Notes under the pieces: generated by a model
The model's input: the letters and a program-made list of their open reading frames with translations, nothing else
Told to the model about the DNA's origin: nothing
Databases searched by the model: none
Program-made: the position numbers and the translations under genes
Assembly (NCBI RefSeq): GCF_018069875.1
Contig: NZ_JAGQDF010000014.1
Span: 62,001-126,000, forward strand
Direction of reading: 5' to 3'
Source of the DNA: Ideonella alba
Lineage (GTDB): Bacteria > Pseudomonadota > Gammaproteobacteria > Burkholderiales > Burkholderiaceae_C
DNA: 64,000 nucleotides
In this document: piece after piece, positions 50,932-59,490 of the stretch
How positions within the stretch are numbered: position 1 is the stretch's first letter
How the letters are laid out: each line of letters starts with the position of its first letter

Positions 50932-52160
50932 GGGGTCTGCCCTGGTGGCCCACACTGTGCGCCGGCTTGATGCTGGTGCACGGCGCGGGCGCTGCGTTGG
51001 CGGCTGACGAAGCGGCCACCGCTGAGTCCTCCGAAGAGGCCTTCGCGCCACCCGGCCTGCGCTGGAACGCGTGGACGCTGCAGCCGCAGCTGCTGGTGGC
51101 TGCCGGCCACAACGACAACCTGCGCCTGCAGTCGGCCGGCCAGCGCCGCTCGGCCTTCGTCGCGCTGTTCCCGACGCTGCAACTGCAGCGCCAGGATGGC
51201 GACAGCCGGCTGAACCTGGGCTGGCGCGCCGAGCGCACGACCTACCTGTCGAGCCGGCTGGACGACAGCACCAACACCGAGTTGTCGGCCGACGGCCTGC
51301 ACCTGCTGGGGCCGCGCAGTGCCGTCGCCTGGCGTGCTGCGGGGCAGGAGTGGCATGACAGCGTTGGCCAGCCCGATCCGTCGCAGCCGGCCGCGCCGCC
51401 CGACCGCTACCTGGCCGCCGCCGCCGGCCTGGTCTGGCGCCACGACCTGGCGCTGGCCCAGGGCGCCTCGCCGCGGCTGGAGCTCGATGCCAGCGCGTCG
51501 CGCAAGCGCTACCGCACGCAGCGCGCGCTGACCATCCTGGCCGACGCCGACAGCGCCAGCCTGATCGGCCGCGTGCTGGTGCCGCTGGCCGAGCCCGAGC
51601 GCCGCGCCGGCGTGGAACTGCGGCGGTTGCGCCAGCGCTACCCCAACAGCTACCAGTCGCTGTCGCACACCGACGTGCGGCTGCTGGGCCTGCTGCAGTG
51701 GGAGCCCACGGCCGAGTGGAGCGGCCAGCTGCAGGCCGGGCCGCAGCAGCGCCGCTTCGACCGCCTGCGCCCCACCCAGGGCCTGCTGAGCTGGTCGGGC
51801 GAACTGCGCTGGCAGGCTACGCCGCTGCGCAGCCTGGTGCTGGGCGGCCAGCGCGAGGCCAGCGACGTGCCCGGCGACGGTGCCGATGCGGTGGTCGGCA
51901 GCCGCTGGCAGCTGGGCTGGAACGAACAGTGGGGCGCCACCCGCACCAGCCTGACGCTGGCCCAGGTGCGCAGCCACTACGTCAACGGCTTCCAGCCACG
52001 CGACGACCGCCTGCGTTCGGCCGACCTGGCGCTGCGCCACGACCTGGGCCGCCACTGGCAGGTCGGCCTGAACCTGGGCTGGCTGCAGCGGCGCTCCAGC
52101 ATCAGCGGCTTCGACTTCACGCGCCAGCTGGGCTCGGTGGTGCTGAGCACCGGGTTGTGA
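50928..52160 (+). CDS. outer-membrane beta-barrel protein
   Basis: The start TTG at 50928 overlaps the giant gene's stop (TTGA). It yields a 410-residue protein with a signal peptide whose h-region is WWPTLCAGLMLVHGAGAALA, cut before ADEA. The rest alternates amphipathic beta strands: NAWTLQPQLLVAAGHNDNLRLQ, RLNLGWRAERTTYLSSRL, VGLNLGWLQRR. It ends with SVVLSTGL, a plausible C-terminal strand. Layout resembles the BBP2/EpsL-type barrels used with exopolysaccharide or surface systems. It could be a channel or an anchor for the glycine-rich protein (inference). The frame is open further upstream to 50664, but the signal peptide fixes the start. Confidence 0.8.
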   Translation: MRGLPWWPTLCAGLMLVHGAGAALAADEAATAESSEEAFAPPGLRWNAWTLQPQLLVAAGHNDNLRLQSAGQRRSAFVALFPTLQLQRQDGDSRLNLGWRAERTTYLSSRLDDSTNTELSADGLHLLGPRSAVAWRAAGQEWHDSVGQPDPSQPAAPPDRYLAAAAGLVWRHDLALAQGASPRLELDASASRKRYRTQRALTILADADSASLIGRVLVPLAEPERRAGVELRRLRQRYPNSYQSLSHTDVRLLGLLQWEPTAEWSGQLQAGPQQRRFDRLRPTQGLLSWSGELRWQATPLRSLVLGGQREASDVPGDGADAVVGSRWQLGWNEQWGATRTSLTLAQVRSHYVNGFQPRDDRLRSADLALRHDLGRHWQVGLNLGWLQRRSSISGFDFTRQLGSVVLSTGL

Positions 52161-52264
52161 CCTGGGCCTGTGAGGAAACGCTGGGCCGCCTCAGGTGGCC
52201 TCAGGCCCATTGAGGCCTGATTCGCAGCGGCAGCTCCATGGGCGCCACCGCGGGCCGACAGGCC

Positions 52265-52400
52265 GGCTGCGGCCTGCAAGGCGCGAAGCCGCGCAGCGGC
52301 AAGCCTGGGGGCCCACCCGCGGGCCGCCGGGCCGTCCCAAGGCCCGCGGAGCCCCCTTGGGGGGTGGCGACGGCGCGCAGCGCCAAGCCTGGCGGCCCAC
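52265..52400 (-). repeat. dispersed 3' GC-rich repeat, copy B
   Basis: Read on the minus strand, just after the NarL-type regulator stop, the sequence GCCGCCAGGCTTGGCGCTG is followed by GTCGCCACCCCCCAAGGGGG and CTCCGCGGGCC. A second, partly matching arm (CCCCCAGGCTTGCCGCTGCG) extends it. This is the same family as copies at 8012 and 61927. It fills most of the 243-nt space between the barrel gene and the regulator. Confidence 0.6.
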
Positions 52401-52403
52401 ATT

Positions 52404-53039
52404 TCAGGCCTCGATCACACCCCAGCGCAGCGCCAGCAGCGTCAGCTCGGCCTGGTTGCCGGCGTTCAGCTTCTGCTTGATGTTGTAGAGGTGGGTGCCC
52501 ACGGTGCTGGGCGACAGGCTCAGCGCCTCGGCGATCTCGGCCACGCTCTTGCCGCGGGCCAGACGGGTGAAGACCTCGAACTCGCGCTCGGACAGCGCAT
52601 CGAACGGGCTGGCCGAGCCGTCCAGTTGCGACAGCGCCAGCGCTTGCGCGGTCTGCGCATCCAGGTAGCGCTTGCCCTGGGCGACCGCGCGGATCGCCTC
52701 GGGCAGGGTTTCGGGGGCGCTGCGCTTGCTGACGAAGCCCTGGGCGCCGGCGTTCAGCGCACGGCGCGGGTAGGCGGTGTCCTCGTGGGCCGAAAGCACC
52801 AGCACGCGCGGCGCGTCGTCGCGCGCGCGCAGCCGACGCAGGGTTTCCAGACCGCCCAGGCCGGGCATGGTCAGGTCCATCACCACCACCTCGGGTTGCC
52901 ACTGTGGCAGGCCCTTGAGCAGGGCCTCGCCGTCGGCGGCCTCGCCCACCACCTCGATGTCGCTGCCCGGCGCCTGCAACAGCATCCGGAAGCCCATGCG
53001 CACGACCGCATGGTCGTCGACCAGCACCACGCGGATCAT
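52404..53039 (-). CDS. NarL/LuxR-type response regulator
   Basis: The 211-residue protein has a receiver domain with Asp8-Asp9, phosphoacceptor Asp55 (VVVMDLTMPGLGG) and a Lys in GFVSKRS. The GerE/LuxR helix-turn-helix is LSEREFEVFTRLARGKSVAE followed by STVGTHLYNIKQKLN. It pairs with the adjacent NarX-like kinase (ATGA overlap). A target in the shared region before pqqA is likely from position; related systems control PQQ-dependent alcohol oxidation in several proteobacteria. Confidence 0.9.
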   Translation of the reverse strand: MIRVVLVDDHAVVRMGFRMLLQAPGSDIEVVGEAADGEALLKGLPQWQPEVVVMDLTMPGLGGLETLRRLRARDDAPRVLVLSAHEDTAYPRRALNAGAQGFVSKRSAPETLPEAIRAVAQGKRYLDAQTAQALALSQLDGSASPFDALSEREFEVFTRLARGKSVAEIAEALSLSPSTVGTHLYNIKQKLNAGNQAELTLLALRWGVIEA

Positions 53040-54424
53040 GCGCCGGCCTCCGGCGCCCGCACGGGCAGCTCGACCTGCACGCAGGCACCGCCGCCGTCGG
53101 CATTGCGGGCTTCGAAGCGGCCGCCCAGGGCCTCGACGCGGCCGCGCAGGCCGCGCAGGCCGAAGCGCCCGGCGGGGCCCTCGGTGGCGGGCAGGCCGCG
53201 GCCGTTGTCGGTGATCGTCAGGTGCATTCGTTCTCCGTTGCGGCGCAGCGCCACCGCAATGCGCTGTGCGCCGCTGTGCTTGAGCGCATTGTTCACCGCT
53301 TCCTGCACCGTGCGGTAGGCGGCCAGGGCCGGTTCGGGGTCGACCGGGCCGTCGGCGCCGTCGATCTGCAGCGCGAACTCGGTGCCGGCGTGACGTGCGC
53401 GCAGCGAGGCCAGCAGGTCCTGCAGCGCATCGGGCAGACCCAGCGGCCCCAGCGTCAGCGGGGTCAGGCGGGGGATCAGGCCGTGCATCGCGTCGTACAG
53501 GCGCGCCGCTTCAGTGTCGATCAGCTGGGCGGCGTCGCGGCCCATCGTGTCATGCTCGGGCAGGCGGGTGGCCAGCGAGCGCGCCAGGGAGCGGATGCCG
53601 GTGACCGACTGGCCCAGCTCGTCGTGCAGCTCGGCGGCGATCTCGCGCCGCTCGGCCTCCAGCCGCTGCTCCACCCGGCGCGCCCAGTCGCGGCTGTCGG
53701 CCAGGCGCTGCTCGGCGGCATGCGCGGCGATGCGCTGCTGAACCGTGGTCTCGATCGCCTCGCCCAGGCGGTTCACGGCGTCGCCGATCAGCGCCGCCTC
53801 GCGGCCGGGCAGGGCCGGCAGGCGCGCGGCGTAGTCGCCCTGCTGCAGGCGCTGCAGGCCGGCAACGATCTGGCCGAACGGCTTGAGCGCCCGGTGCACC
53901 GCCCCCACCACGGCCGCCAGCACCGCGGCCAGCGCCAGCGCGGTGGCACCGGCCAGCTGCCACAGGTCGTCCCAGCCGTCGAGGATGGCGCGCGAGGGGT
54001 TGGACTCGATCGTCAGCGTGGCGCCCGGCATGCGGATCTGCTGGCGCTGCAGCGGTGGCGTGACCAGGTCGGTGAACCAGTCCGGCGCGCTGCGGCCTTC
54101 CTTGTAGCTGGACGGCGGCGAGTGGTAGAGCTCGCGCCCGTCGGTGTCGACCAGCGTGATCTCGTTGGCGCGCACGCGGCCCAGCCGGTCCAGGAACTCC
54201 AGCATCGCCGGCGGACCGCCACGCGCGAAGATCCAGCTCACCCGCTCCAGCAACTGCGCCGCCACCCGGTTGGAGCCGGTGATCTCCTCGCGCACGCTGG
54301 CGCGGGTGGCATCGATGCGCAGCCACAGCAGGGCGCCGATGAACAGCAGCATCATCGCCAGCACGATCACGTAGAGCTGCAGCCGCAGGCTGGGGCCGGT
54401 GGCGGGGCGGGGCAGGGCGTCCAT
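53036..54424 (-). CDS. sensor histidine kinase (NarX/HisKA_3 class)
   Basis: The 462-residue kinase has TM1 at about 16-36, a periplasmic sensor loop of about 115 residues (40-155, with LVDTDGRELYHSPPSSYKEG), TM2 at about 155-175 and a HAMP linker. A HisKA_3 dimerisation helix carries His267 (EIAAELHDELGQSVTGIRSL). The ATPase boxes are YRTVQEAVNNALKHSGA and ITDNGRGLP. It is divergent from pqqA by 176 nt. The stop overlaps the regulator start (ATGA), so it is translated first. Confidence 0.9.
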   Translation of the reverse strand: MDALPRPATGPSLRLQLYVIVLAMMLLFIGALLWLRIDATRASVREEITGSNRVAAQLLERVSWIFARGGPPAMLEFLDRLGRVRANEITLVDTDGRELYHSPPSSYKEGRSAPDWFTDLVTPPLQRQQIRMPGATLTIESNPSRAILDGWDDLWQLAGATALALAAVLAAVVGAVHRALKPFGQIVAGLQRLQQGDYAARLPALPGREAALIGDAVNRLGEAIETTVQQRIAAHAAEQRLADSRDWARRVEQRLEAERREIAAELHDELGQSVTGIRSLARSLATRLPEHDTMGRDAAQLIDTEAARLYDAMHGLIPRLTPLTLGPLGLPDALQDLLASLRARHAGTEFALQIDGADGPVDPEPALAAYRTVQEAVNNALKHSGAQRIAVALRRNGERMHLTITDNGRGLPATEGPAGRFGLRGLRGRVEALGGRFEARNADGGGACVQVELPVRAPEAGA

Positions 54425-54470
54425 GGACCGATTGTCGTTGGCGCCCAGGGGCGCGCCCGCCGAATTCGGG

Positions 54471-54516
54471 TGAACCCGCAGGCCGGTTCATGAAAATCAT
54501 GAGCCCCGTTTCATGG
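54471..54516. promoter_or_regulatory. clustered TCATGA / TGAACC inverted motifs between kinase and pqqA
   Basis: TGAACC-N8-GGTTCA (54471-54490) runs into two self-complementary TCATGA hexamers 9 bp apart (54488-54493 and 54497-54502). A TTCATGG follows at about 54510-54516. They lie 85-130 nt before pqqA and about 47 nt from the kinase start. Spaced hexamers are how NarL-type regulators often bind. The link to the neighbouring regulator is inference. Confidence 0.5.
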
Positions 54517-54600
54517 GCGGGCCGATGACCTACGGCGGCCTCGGGACCACACTTCGTCATCGGTGCCATCCCGGCACTGCACTGACCAAGGAGACCTTCA

Positions 54601-54675
54601 TGACCTGGGAAACCCCGAGCGCCTGCGACTTCCGTTTCGGCTTCGAAATCACGATGTACATCGCGGCCCGCTGAT
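54601..54675 (+). CDS. pqqA: PQQ precursor peptide PqqA
   Basis: This short gene codes for 24 residues, MTWETPSACDFRFGFEITMY and then IAAR. The cross-linked pair is Glu16 and Tyr20 in the conserved FE-x3-Y core. PqqE joins them and later enzymes trim and oxidise the product to pyrroloquinoline quinone. Position 9 is a cysteine, unlike the common KPxYxDLRxGFE form. CAAGGAGACCTTC gives a strong ribosome site. It heads pqqABCDE. Confidence 0.95.
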
Positions 54676-54693
54676 CGGCTGCATCCTCGCCCC

Positions 54694-54715
54694 GGGGCCG
54701 TGCATGCACGGCCCC
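54694..54715 (+). terminator. pqqA-pqqB attenuating hairpin
   Basis: The two 11-bp arms GGGGCCGTGCA and TGCACGGCCCC are perfect complements with no loop bases between them, followed by GTCTGTTTCTCCC. It falls 18 nt after pqqA and 33 nt before pqqB. It probably stops or stabilises part of the transcripts, giving many more PqqA than PqqB-E messages. Confidence 0.75.
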
Positions 54716-54747
54716 GTCTGTTTCTCCCTCCCTTCTCGCGTGTCTTG

Positions 54748-55662
54748 ATGAAGCTCATCGTGCTGGGCGCTGCCGCCGGTGGCGGTTTCCCGCAGTGGAA
54801 CTGCAACTGCACCCAGTGCGCTGGCGTGCGGGCCGGGCGGCCCGGGCTGCGTCGCCGCACACAGAGCTCGGTGATCGTGGGTGACGGCGCCGACTGGGTA
54901 CTGGTCAATGCCAGCCCGGACATCCTGCAGCAGATCCAGGCCACGCCGGCGCTGCAGCCGGCGCGCCAGCTGCGCGACACCGGCATCCGCGGCGTGCTGC
55001 TGGTCGACGGCCAGATCGACCACACCACGGGCCTGTTCATGCTGCGCGAGCGCGGCAGCCCGCTGCCGCTGTGGTGCACCGACCCGGTCCATGACGACCT
55101 GAGCCAGGGCAATCCGATCCTGCGCGTGCTGGGCCACTTCTGCGGCGTGGATCGCCACACCGTGACGCCCGACGGCGCGCCCTTCGAGGTGCCCGGCGTG
55201 GCCGGTCTGCGCGTGCGCGCCCTGCCGCTGTGGAGCAAGCCCGCGCCCTTCTCGCCGCACCGCGAACACAATGTGGTGGGCGACAACGTCGGCTACCTGT
55301 TCGAAAACACCGCCAATGGCCGCACGCTGTTCTACGCGCCCGGCCTGGCCGAGATCGACCCCACGGTGTGGGAGGTGATGAACACCGCCAACGTGGTGAT
55401 GGTCGACGGCACCTTCTGGACCGACGACGAGATGATCCGCCTGGGCATCTCGTCCAAGCGCGGCAGCGAGATCGGCCACCTGCCGCAGTCGGGCGCCGGC
55501 GGCATGCTGGAGTGGCTCTCGAAGCTGCCCGCCAGCACCCGCAAGCTGCTCATCCACATCAACAACACCAACCCCATCCTCGACGAACACTCGCCCGAGC
55601 GCGCTGCCTGCACCGCCGCGGGCGTCGAGGTCAGCCATGACGGACTGGAGATCGACCTGTGA
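54748..55662 (+). CDS. pqqB: PQQ biosynthesis protein PqqB
   Basis: The 304-residue metallo-beta-lactamase-fold hydroxylase acts on the tyrosine-derived part of the precursor. It starts [21 protein letters not shown], a near-invariant PqqB opening with the zinc cysteines, and has [16 protein letters not shown] and [20 protein letters not shown] use ATG 54748 (MKLIVLG); an upstream frame to 54700 would run through the hairpin. Its stop overlaps pqqC (GTGA). Confidence 0.95.
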   Translation: MKLIVLGAAAGGGFPQWNCNCTQCAGVRAGRPGLRRRTQSSVIVGDGADWVLVNASPDILQQIQATPALQPARQLRDTGIRGVLLVDGQIDHTTGLFMLRERGSPLPLWCTDPVHDDLSQGNPILRVLGHFCGVDRHTVTPDGAPFEVPGVAGLRVRALPLWSKPAPFSPHREHNVVGDNVGYLFENTANGRTLFYAPGLAEIDPTVWEVMNTANVVMVDGTFWTDDEMIRLGISSKRGSEIGHLPQSGAGGMLEWLSKLPASTRKLLIHINNTNPILDEHSPERAACTAAGVEVSHDGLEIDL

Positions 55663-56387
55663 CAGCCATCCTCTCTGACAGCGGCAGCGCCTGGTCGCGC
55701 ACCGAGTTCGAAGCCCGCCTGCGCGAGCAAGGCAAGGCCTACCATATCCACCACCCGTTCAACGTGATGCTCAACACCGGCAAGGCCACGCCGGAGCAGA
55801 TCCGCGGCTGGGTGGCCAACCGCTTCAGCTACCAGATCGCCATTCCGGTGAAGGACGCGGCGGTGATGTCCAACTGCCCGGACCGCGAGGTCCGCCGCGG
55901 CTGGATCCAGCGCATCCTGGACCACGATGGCTACGAGCTCGGTGGTGTCAAGGACGAAGGCGGCATCGAGGCCTGGATCCGTCTGGGCATCGCCTGCGGC
56001 CTGACGCGCGAGGAAATCACCGACGGCCGCCACATCATTCCGGCGGTTCAGTTCGCGGTCGACGCCTACATCAACTTCGCCCGCCAGCGGCCGTGGCAGG
56101 AGTCGGTCTGCTCCTCGCTGACCGAGCTGTTCGCGCCCGAGATCCACAAGCAGCGCCTGGCCACCTGGCCCGAGCACTACCCCTGGATCGAGTCCACCGG
56201 CCTGCAATACTTCCGCAACCGCGTCACCCAGGCGCGGCGCGACGTGGAACAAGGCCTGGAGGTCACGCTGAGCTACTTCAATACCAAGCCGCTGCAACTG
56301 CGTGCGCTGGACATCCTGAAGTTCAAGCTCGATGTGCTGTGGGCGATGAACGATGCGATGGCGACACGCTACGGTGTCAATACCTGA
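55659..56387 (+). CDS. pqqC: pyrroloquinoline-quinone synthase PqqC
   Basis: The 242-residue cofactor-free oxidase carries out the last eight-electron oxidation and ring closure. It shows the family core [56 protein letters not shown] and [16 protein letters not shown]. The GTG start overlaps the pqqB stop by 4 nt, and its stop overlaps the pqqD start by one base. Confidence 0.95.
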   Translation: MTAILSDSGSAWSRTEFEARLREQGKAYHIHHPFNVMLNTGKATPEQIRGWVANRFSYQIAIPVKDAAVMSNCPDREVRRGWIQRILDHDGYELGGVKDEGGIEAWIRLGIACGLTREEITDGRHIIPAVQFAVDAYINFARQRPWQESVCSSLTELFAPEIHKQRLATWPEHYPWIESTGLQYFRNRVTQARRDVEQGLEVTLSYFNTKPLQLRALDILKFKLDVLWAMNDAMATRYGVNT

Positions 56388-56653
56388 TGGACGATTCGGT
56401 CACCCCGCGCCTGGGCCACGGCTTTCGCCTTCAATGGGAAGAGGCCCAGGGCTGCCATGTGCTGCTCTACCCCGAGGGCATGGTCAAGCTCAACCGCAGC
56501 GCCGGCGAGATCATGAGCCGCTGTGACGGCGCCACCGACCTGGCCGGCATCGTCAGCAGCCTGGAAGCCGCGTTCAGCGCCACGGGGCTGCGGCCGGATG
56601 TCGAGAAGTTCCTGGAGATCGCCAGCGGCAACCGCTGGGTGACGCTGGCATGA
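56387..56653 (+). CDS. pqqD: PqqA-binding chaperone PqqD
   Basis: This 88-residue winged-helix-like protein binds PqqA and presents it to PqqE. It has the usual FRLQWEEAQGCHVLLYPEGM core and ends LEIASGNRWVTLA. It overlaps pqqC by one base (TGATG) and pqqE by four (ATGA), consistent with stoichiometric translation. Confidence 0.93.
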   Translation: MDDSVTPRLGHGFRLQWEEAQGCHVLLYPEGMVKLNRSAGEIMSRCDGATDLAGIVSSLEAAFSATGLRPDVEKFLEIASGNRWVTLA

Positions 56654-57819
56654 ATGCGCTGTCGGGCCTGAAGAGCGCCGTGGTCGGCCCGCCCTTGTGG
56701 TTGCTGGCCGAGGTGACGTACCGCTGCCCGCTGCACTGCGTGTTCTGCTACAACCCGACGGATTACGCGCGCGTTGAGGACGAGCTGTCCACCGACGAGT
56801 GGCTGCGCGTGCTGCGCGAGGCACGCGCGCTGGGCGCGGTGCAGTGCGGCTTCTCGGGTGGCGAGCCGCTGCTGCGCGAGGACCTGGAAGAGATGGTCGC
56901 CGAAGCCCACCGCCTGGGCTTCTACACCAACCTGCTGACCAGCGGCGTGGGCCTGACCGAAGAGCGCTGTGCGGCGCTGAAGGCCGCCGGCCTGGACCAC
57001 ATCCAGCTGTCCTTCCAGGACTCCAGCCGCGAGGTCAACGACTTCCTCTCCAGCACCAAGACCTTCGCGCTGAAGCAGCGTGTGGGCGAGATGCTCAAGG
57101 CCCAGGGCTGGCCGATGGTGATGAACGTGGTGATCCACCGCCTGAACATCGACCACGTTGACCGCATCATCGCGATGGCCCACGAACTGGGCGCCGAGTA
57201 CCTGGAGCTGGCCAACAGCCAGTACTACTCCTGGGCGCTGGAGAACCGCGGCCACCTGATGCCCAGCCGCGAACAGCTGCAGCGCGCCGAGGCCATCACC
57301 GACGAGTGGCGCCAGAAACTCGACGGGAAGATGAAGCTGTTCTTCGTCTCGCCCGACTACCACGAGGCGCGGCCCAAGAAGTGCATGAACGGCTGGGGCA
57401 ACGTGTTCCTGACCATCACCCCCGACGGCGCTGCGCTGCCCTGCCACACCGCGCGCATGCTGCCGGGCCTGAGCTTTCCCACGGTGCGCGAGCGCGACCT
57501 GAAGTCGATCTGGTACGACAGCGAGGGCTTCAACGCCTACCGCGGCACCGGCTGGATGAAGGAGCCCTGCGCCAGCTGCGACCAGAAGGAGCAGGACCTG
57601 GGTGGCTGCCGCTGCCAGGCCTACATGCTGGCCAAGGATGCCGCCGCCGCCGATCCGGTCTGCGCCAAGAGCCCGCAGCACGGCGTGGTGCAGGCGGCGG
57701 TGGCCGCGGCCGATGCCGGACGGCTGCCCGAGCAGCCGCTGATCTTCCGCGGCCGGGCCGAATCGCTGCGCCTGTCGGGCGCCGACGCGGCTACGGCGAG
57801 TCCGACGTCGGCAGCGTGA
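56650..57819 (+). CDS. pqqE: PqqE radical SAM enzyme
   Basis: PqqE forms the Glu-Tyr carbon-carbon bond in PqqA. The 389-residue enzyme has the 4Fe-4S radical SAM cluster at Cys26, Cys30 and Cys33 (LAEVTYRCPLHCVFCYNP) and a SPASM region with GWGNVFLTITPDGAALPCH and CASCDQKEQDLGGCRCQAY holding auxiliary clusters. The last 29 bases overlap the end of the convergent histidine kinase gene. Confidence 0.95.
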   Translation: MNALSGLKSAVVGPPLWLLAEVTYRCPLHCVFCYNPTDYARVEDELSTDEWLRVLREARALGAVQCGFSGGEPLLREDLEEMVAEAHRLGFYTNLLTSGVGLTEERCAALKAAGLDHIQLSFQDSSREVNDFLSSTKTFALKQRVGEMLKAQGWPMVMNVVIHRLNIDHVDRIIAMAHELGAEYLELANSQYYSWALENRGHLMPSREQLQRAEAITDEWRQKLDGKMKLFFVSPDYHEARPKKCMNGWGNVFLTITPDGAALPCHTARMLPGLSFPTVRERDLKSIWYDSEGFNAYRGTGWMKEPCASCDQKEQDLGGCRCQAYMLAKDAAAADPVCAKSPQHGVVQAAVAAADAGRLPEQPLIFRGRAESLRLSGADAATASPTSAA

Positions 57820-59218
57820 AGTAGAAGCAGGCGCCCTCGCCGGGGCGGCCCTCGGCCCAGACCTGGCCGCCGTGGCGCTCCACCGCGCGGCGCACGATGC
57901 TCAGGCCCACGCCATGGCCATCGAAGCCGCGGCCATGCAGGCGACGGAAGGGCTGGAACAGCTCGCGCGCGCGATCGGGGTCGAAGCCCACGCCGTTGTC
58001 GCGCACGAAGACCGTCAGCTGCGAGTCGTGGGCTTCGGCGCCGATCTCCACCCGCGGTTCGGCCTGGCCGCCGCTGAACTTGCAGGCATTGCCCAGCAGG
58101 TTGACCAGCACCGGGCGCAGCAGGTCGGCATCGGCCTGCACGGTGGGCAGGTCGTGCAGGTTGAAGACCGGCAGACGCTGCCCGGCCGACTGGCGCTGGA
58201 TGTCGGCGATCGCCTCGCGCGCCAGCGACTCCAGCGACACGCTGCGCCGCGCCAGTCGCGCATCGCCCACCCGCGCCAGCTCCAGCAGCGAGGCCACCAG
58301 CGCGCGCGAGGTCTGGGCCTGGCTGCCGATCGCGCCCAGCAGCGTGCGTGCGGCCGCGGTGTCGCCGCGCTGCAGCGCCTCGTCGGCCAGGCGCGCCGCG
58401 CCCTCGATGCCGCCCAGCGGCCCGCGCAGGTCGTGCGAGACGCTGCGGTTGAAGCTCTCCAGCCCGGCCACCATGTCGCGCAGGTCGGCGGTGCGCTGCT
58501 GCACGCTGCGCTCCAGCGAGGCGTTGAGCGTCTCCATCGCCACCTCGGCGCTGCGGCGGCGCTCGACCTCGCGCTGCAGCGCCTGGGTGCGCCGCCGCAG
58601 CGTGACGATCAGCACCGTCAGGAAGGACACCGCCAGCGGCGCCATCACCAGGTAGCGCAGCGCGAAGGACACCGCGCCGCTGAAATGCACCAGCAGGGCC
58701 AGTGCGGGAATCGCCGCCACCGACAGCGCCACCCAGCCGTGGCCGGCGCCCGGCTCGCGCTGGCGCTGGCGCCAGGCCAGGCCGGCCACGCCAATGAACA
58801 CGGCGGTCAGCACCACATTGCCGGTGCTGCGGGGCAGCGGAATGCCGGCCATCAGGGGCAGGCTGACCAGCAGCGGCGGCACCAGCAGGACCGGTACCAG
58901 CGGGCTGCGCCAGCCGCCGCGCAGGCCCAGCACCTTGGACATGCCGGCGGTCCAGAAGCCGATCGCCACCATCATCAGCACCGGCAGCCACAGCATCGGC
59001 TGGATCATCGGCCCCTGGGGCTTGTTCAGGTGCGTGGCATCCAGCGCATAGAACAGCGAAATGGCCAGCGCCGCCACGCCCAGCTGCCACAGCCCGGGCT
59101 CGCGGTCGCGCCGCCACAGGTGCAGGCAGGTGCCGCCCATGGCCAGCAGCAGCACGGCGCCCACGCCGCTGCTCACGGACCAGGCTTCGACGGGCAGACT
59201 CGCCAGGAAATCGATCAT
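57791..59218 (-). CDS. sensor histidine kinase with multi-helix membrane input
   Basis: The 475-residue kinase has six or seven hydrophobic helices in its first 220 residues (start [20 protein letters not shown]) and no large periplasmic domain. A short coiled coil follows ([20 protein letters not shown]), then a HisKA domain with [20 protein letters not shown]. The ATPase boxes are [23 protein letters not shown] and [14 protein letters not shown]. No response regulator is adjacent. It may respond to a membrane or redox signal. I place the start at ATG 59218. Confidence 0.88.
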   Translation of the reverse strand: MIDFLASLPVEAWSVSSGVGAVLLLAMGGTCLHLWRRDREPGLWQLGVAALAISLFYALDATHLNKPQGPMIQPMLWLPVLMMVAIGFWTAGMSKVLGLRGGWRSPLVPVLLVPPLLVSLPLMAGIPLPRSTGNVVLTAVFIGVAGLAWRQRQREPGAGHGWVALSVAAIPALALLVHFSGAVSFALRYLVMAPLAVSFLTVLIVTLRRRTQALQREVERRRSAEVAMETLNASLERSVQQRTADLRDMVAGLESFNRSVSHDLRGPLGGIEGAARLADEALQRGDTAAARTLLGAIGSQAQTSRALVASLLELARVGDARLARRSVSLESLAREAIADIQRQSAGQRLPVFNLHDLPTVQADADLLRPVLVNLLGNACKFSGGQAEPRVEIGAEAHDSQLTVFVRDNGVGFDPDRARELFQPFRRLHGRGFDGHGVGLSIVRRAVERHGGQVWAEGRPGEGACFYFTLPTSDSP

Positions 59219-59402
59219 GCAGCGCAGGCGTTGGACTCGGGCGTGATTGTGACCCGACTTGCCGAAGTGCGCATGCCGGTTGTGCTCATGCAACGGCCTG
59301 CCGGTTGCCGGTGGGGCGGTTGACGCACGTCGAGGAACCGACAAACCACACAGCACCCTGCACACGCCCTTCGCACGCCCGGGATCCTGGATTTCCTTTT
59401 CA

Positions 59403-59415
59403 AATCAATCATTTG
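59403..59415 (+). promoter_or_regulatory. IHF binding site
   Basis: AATCAATCATTTG fits the IHF consensus WATCAA-N4-TTR at every defined base. It lies 16 nt before the sigma-54 box, in one of the few AT-rich patches of the window. IHF bends such regions so that a distant activator can touch sigma-54 polymerase. Confidence 0.7.
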
Positions 59416-59431
59416 GCTGCGTTCGACAGGA

Positions 59432-59447
59432 CTGGCACGCCAGTTGC
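59432..59447 (+). promoter_or_regulatory. sigma-54 promoter of the isc cluster
   Basis: CTGGCACG-N4-TTGC matches the -24/-12 consensus (YTGGCACG-N4-TTGC) fully. The C at 59447 would be -12, giving a start near 59459 and a 5' leader of about 32 nt before iscS. An enhancer-binding protein is therefore needed. A NifA-type TGT-N10-ACA enhancer was looked for in the upstream 200 nt and not found. Confidence 0.82.
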
Positions 59448-59490
59448 GGTAAGGCCATCGTCGCGGGCCGTGGGCCCGAGGGAGCCTGTG

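Noticed and set aside
59219-59431. NifA enhancer (TGT-N10-ACA) ahead of the sigma-54 promoter
   Set aside because: The two TGT triplets found (59248 and 59281) are not followed by ACA at 10 or 11 nt, so the activator stays unidentified.
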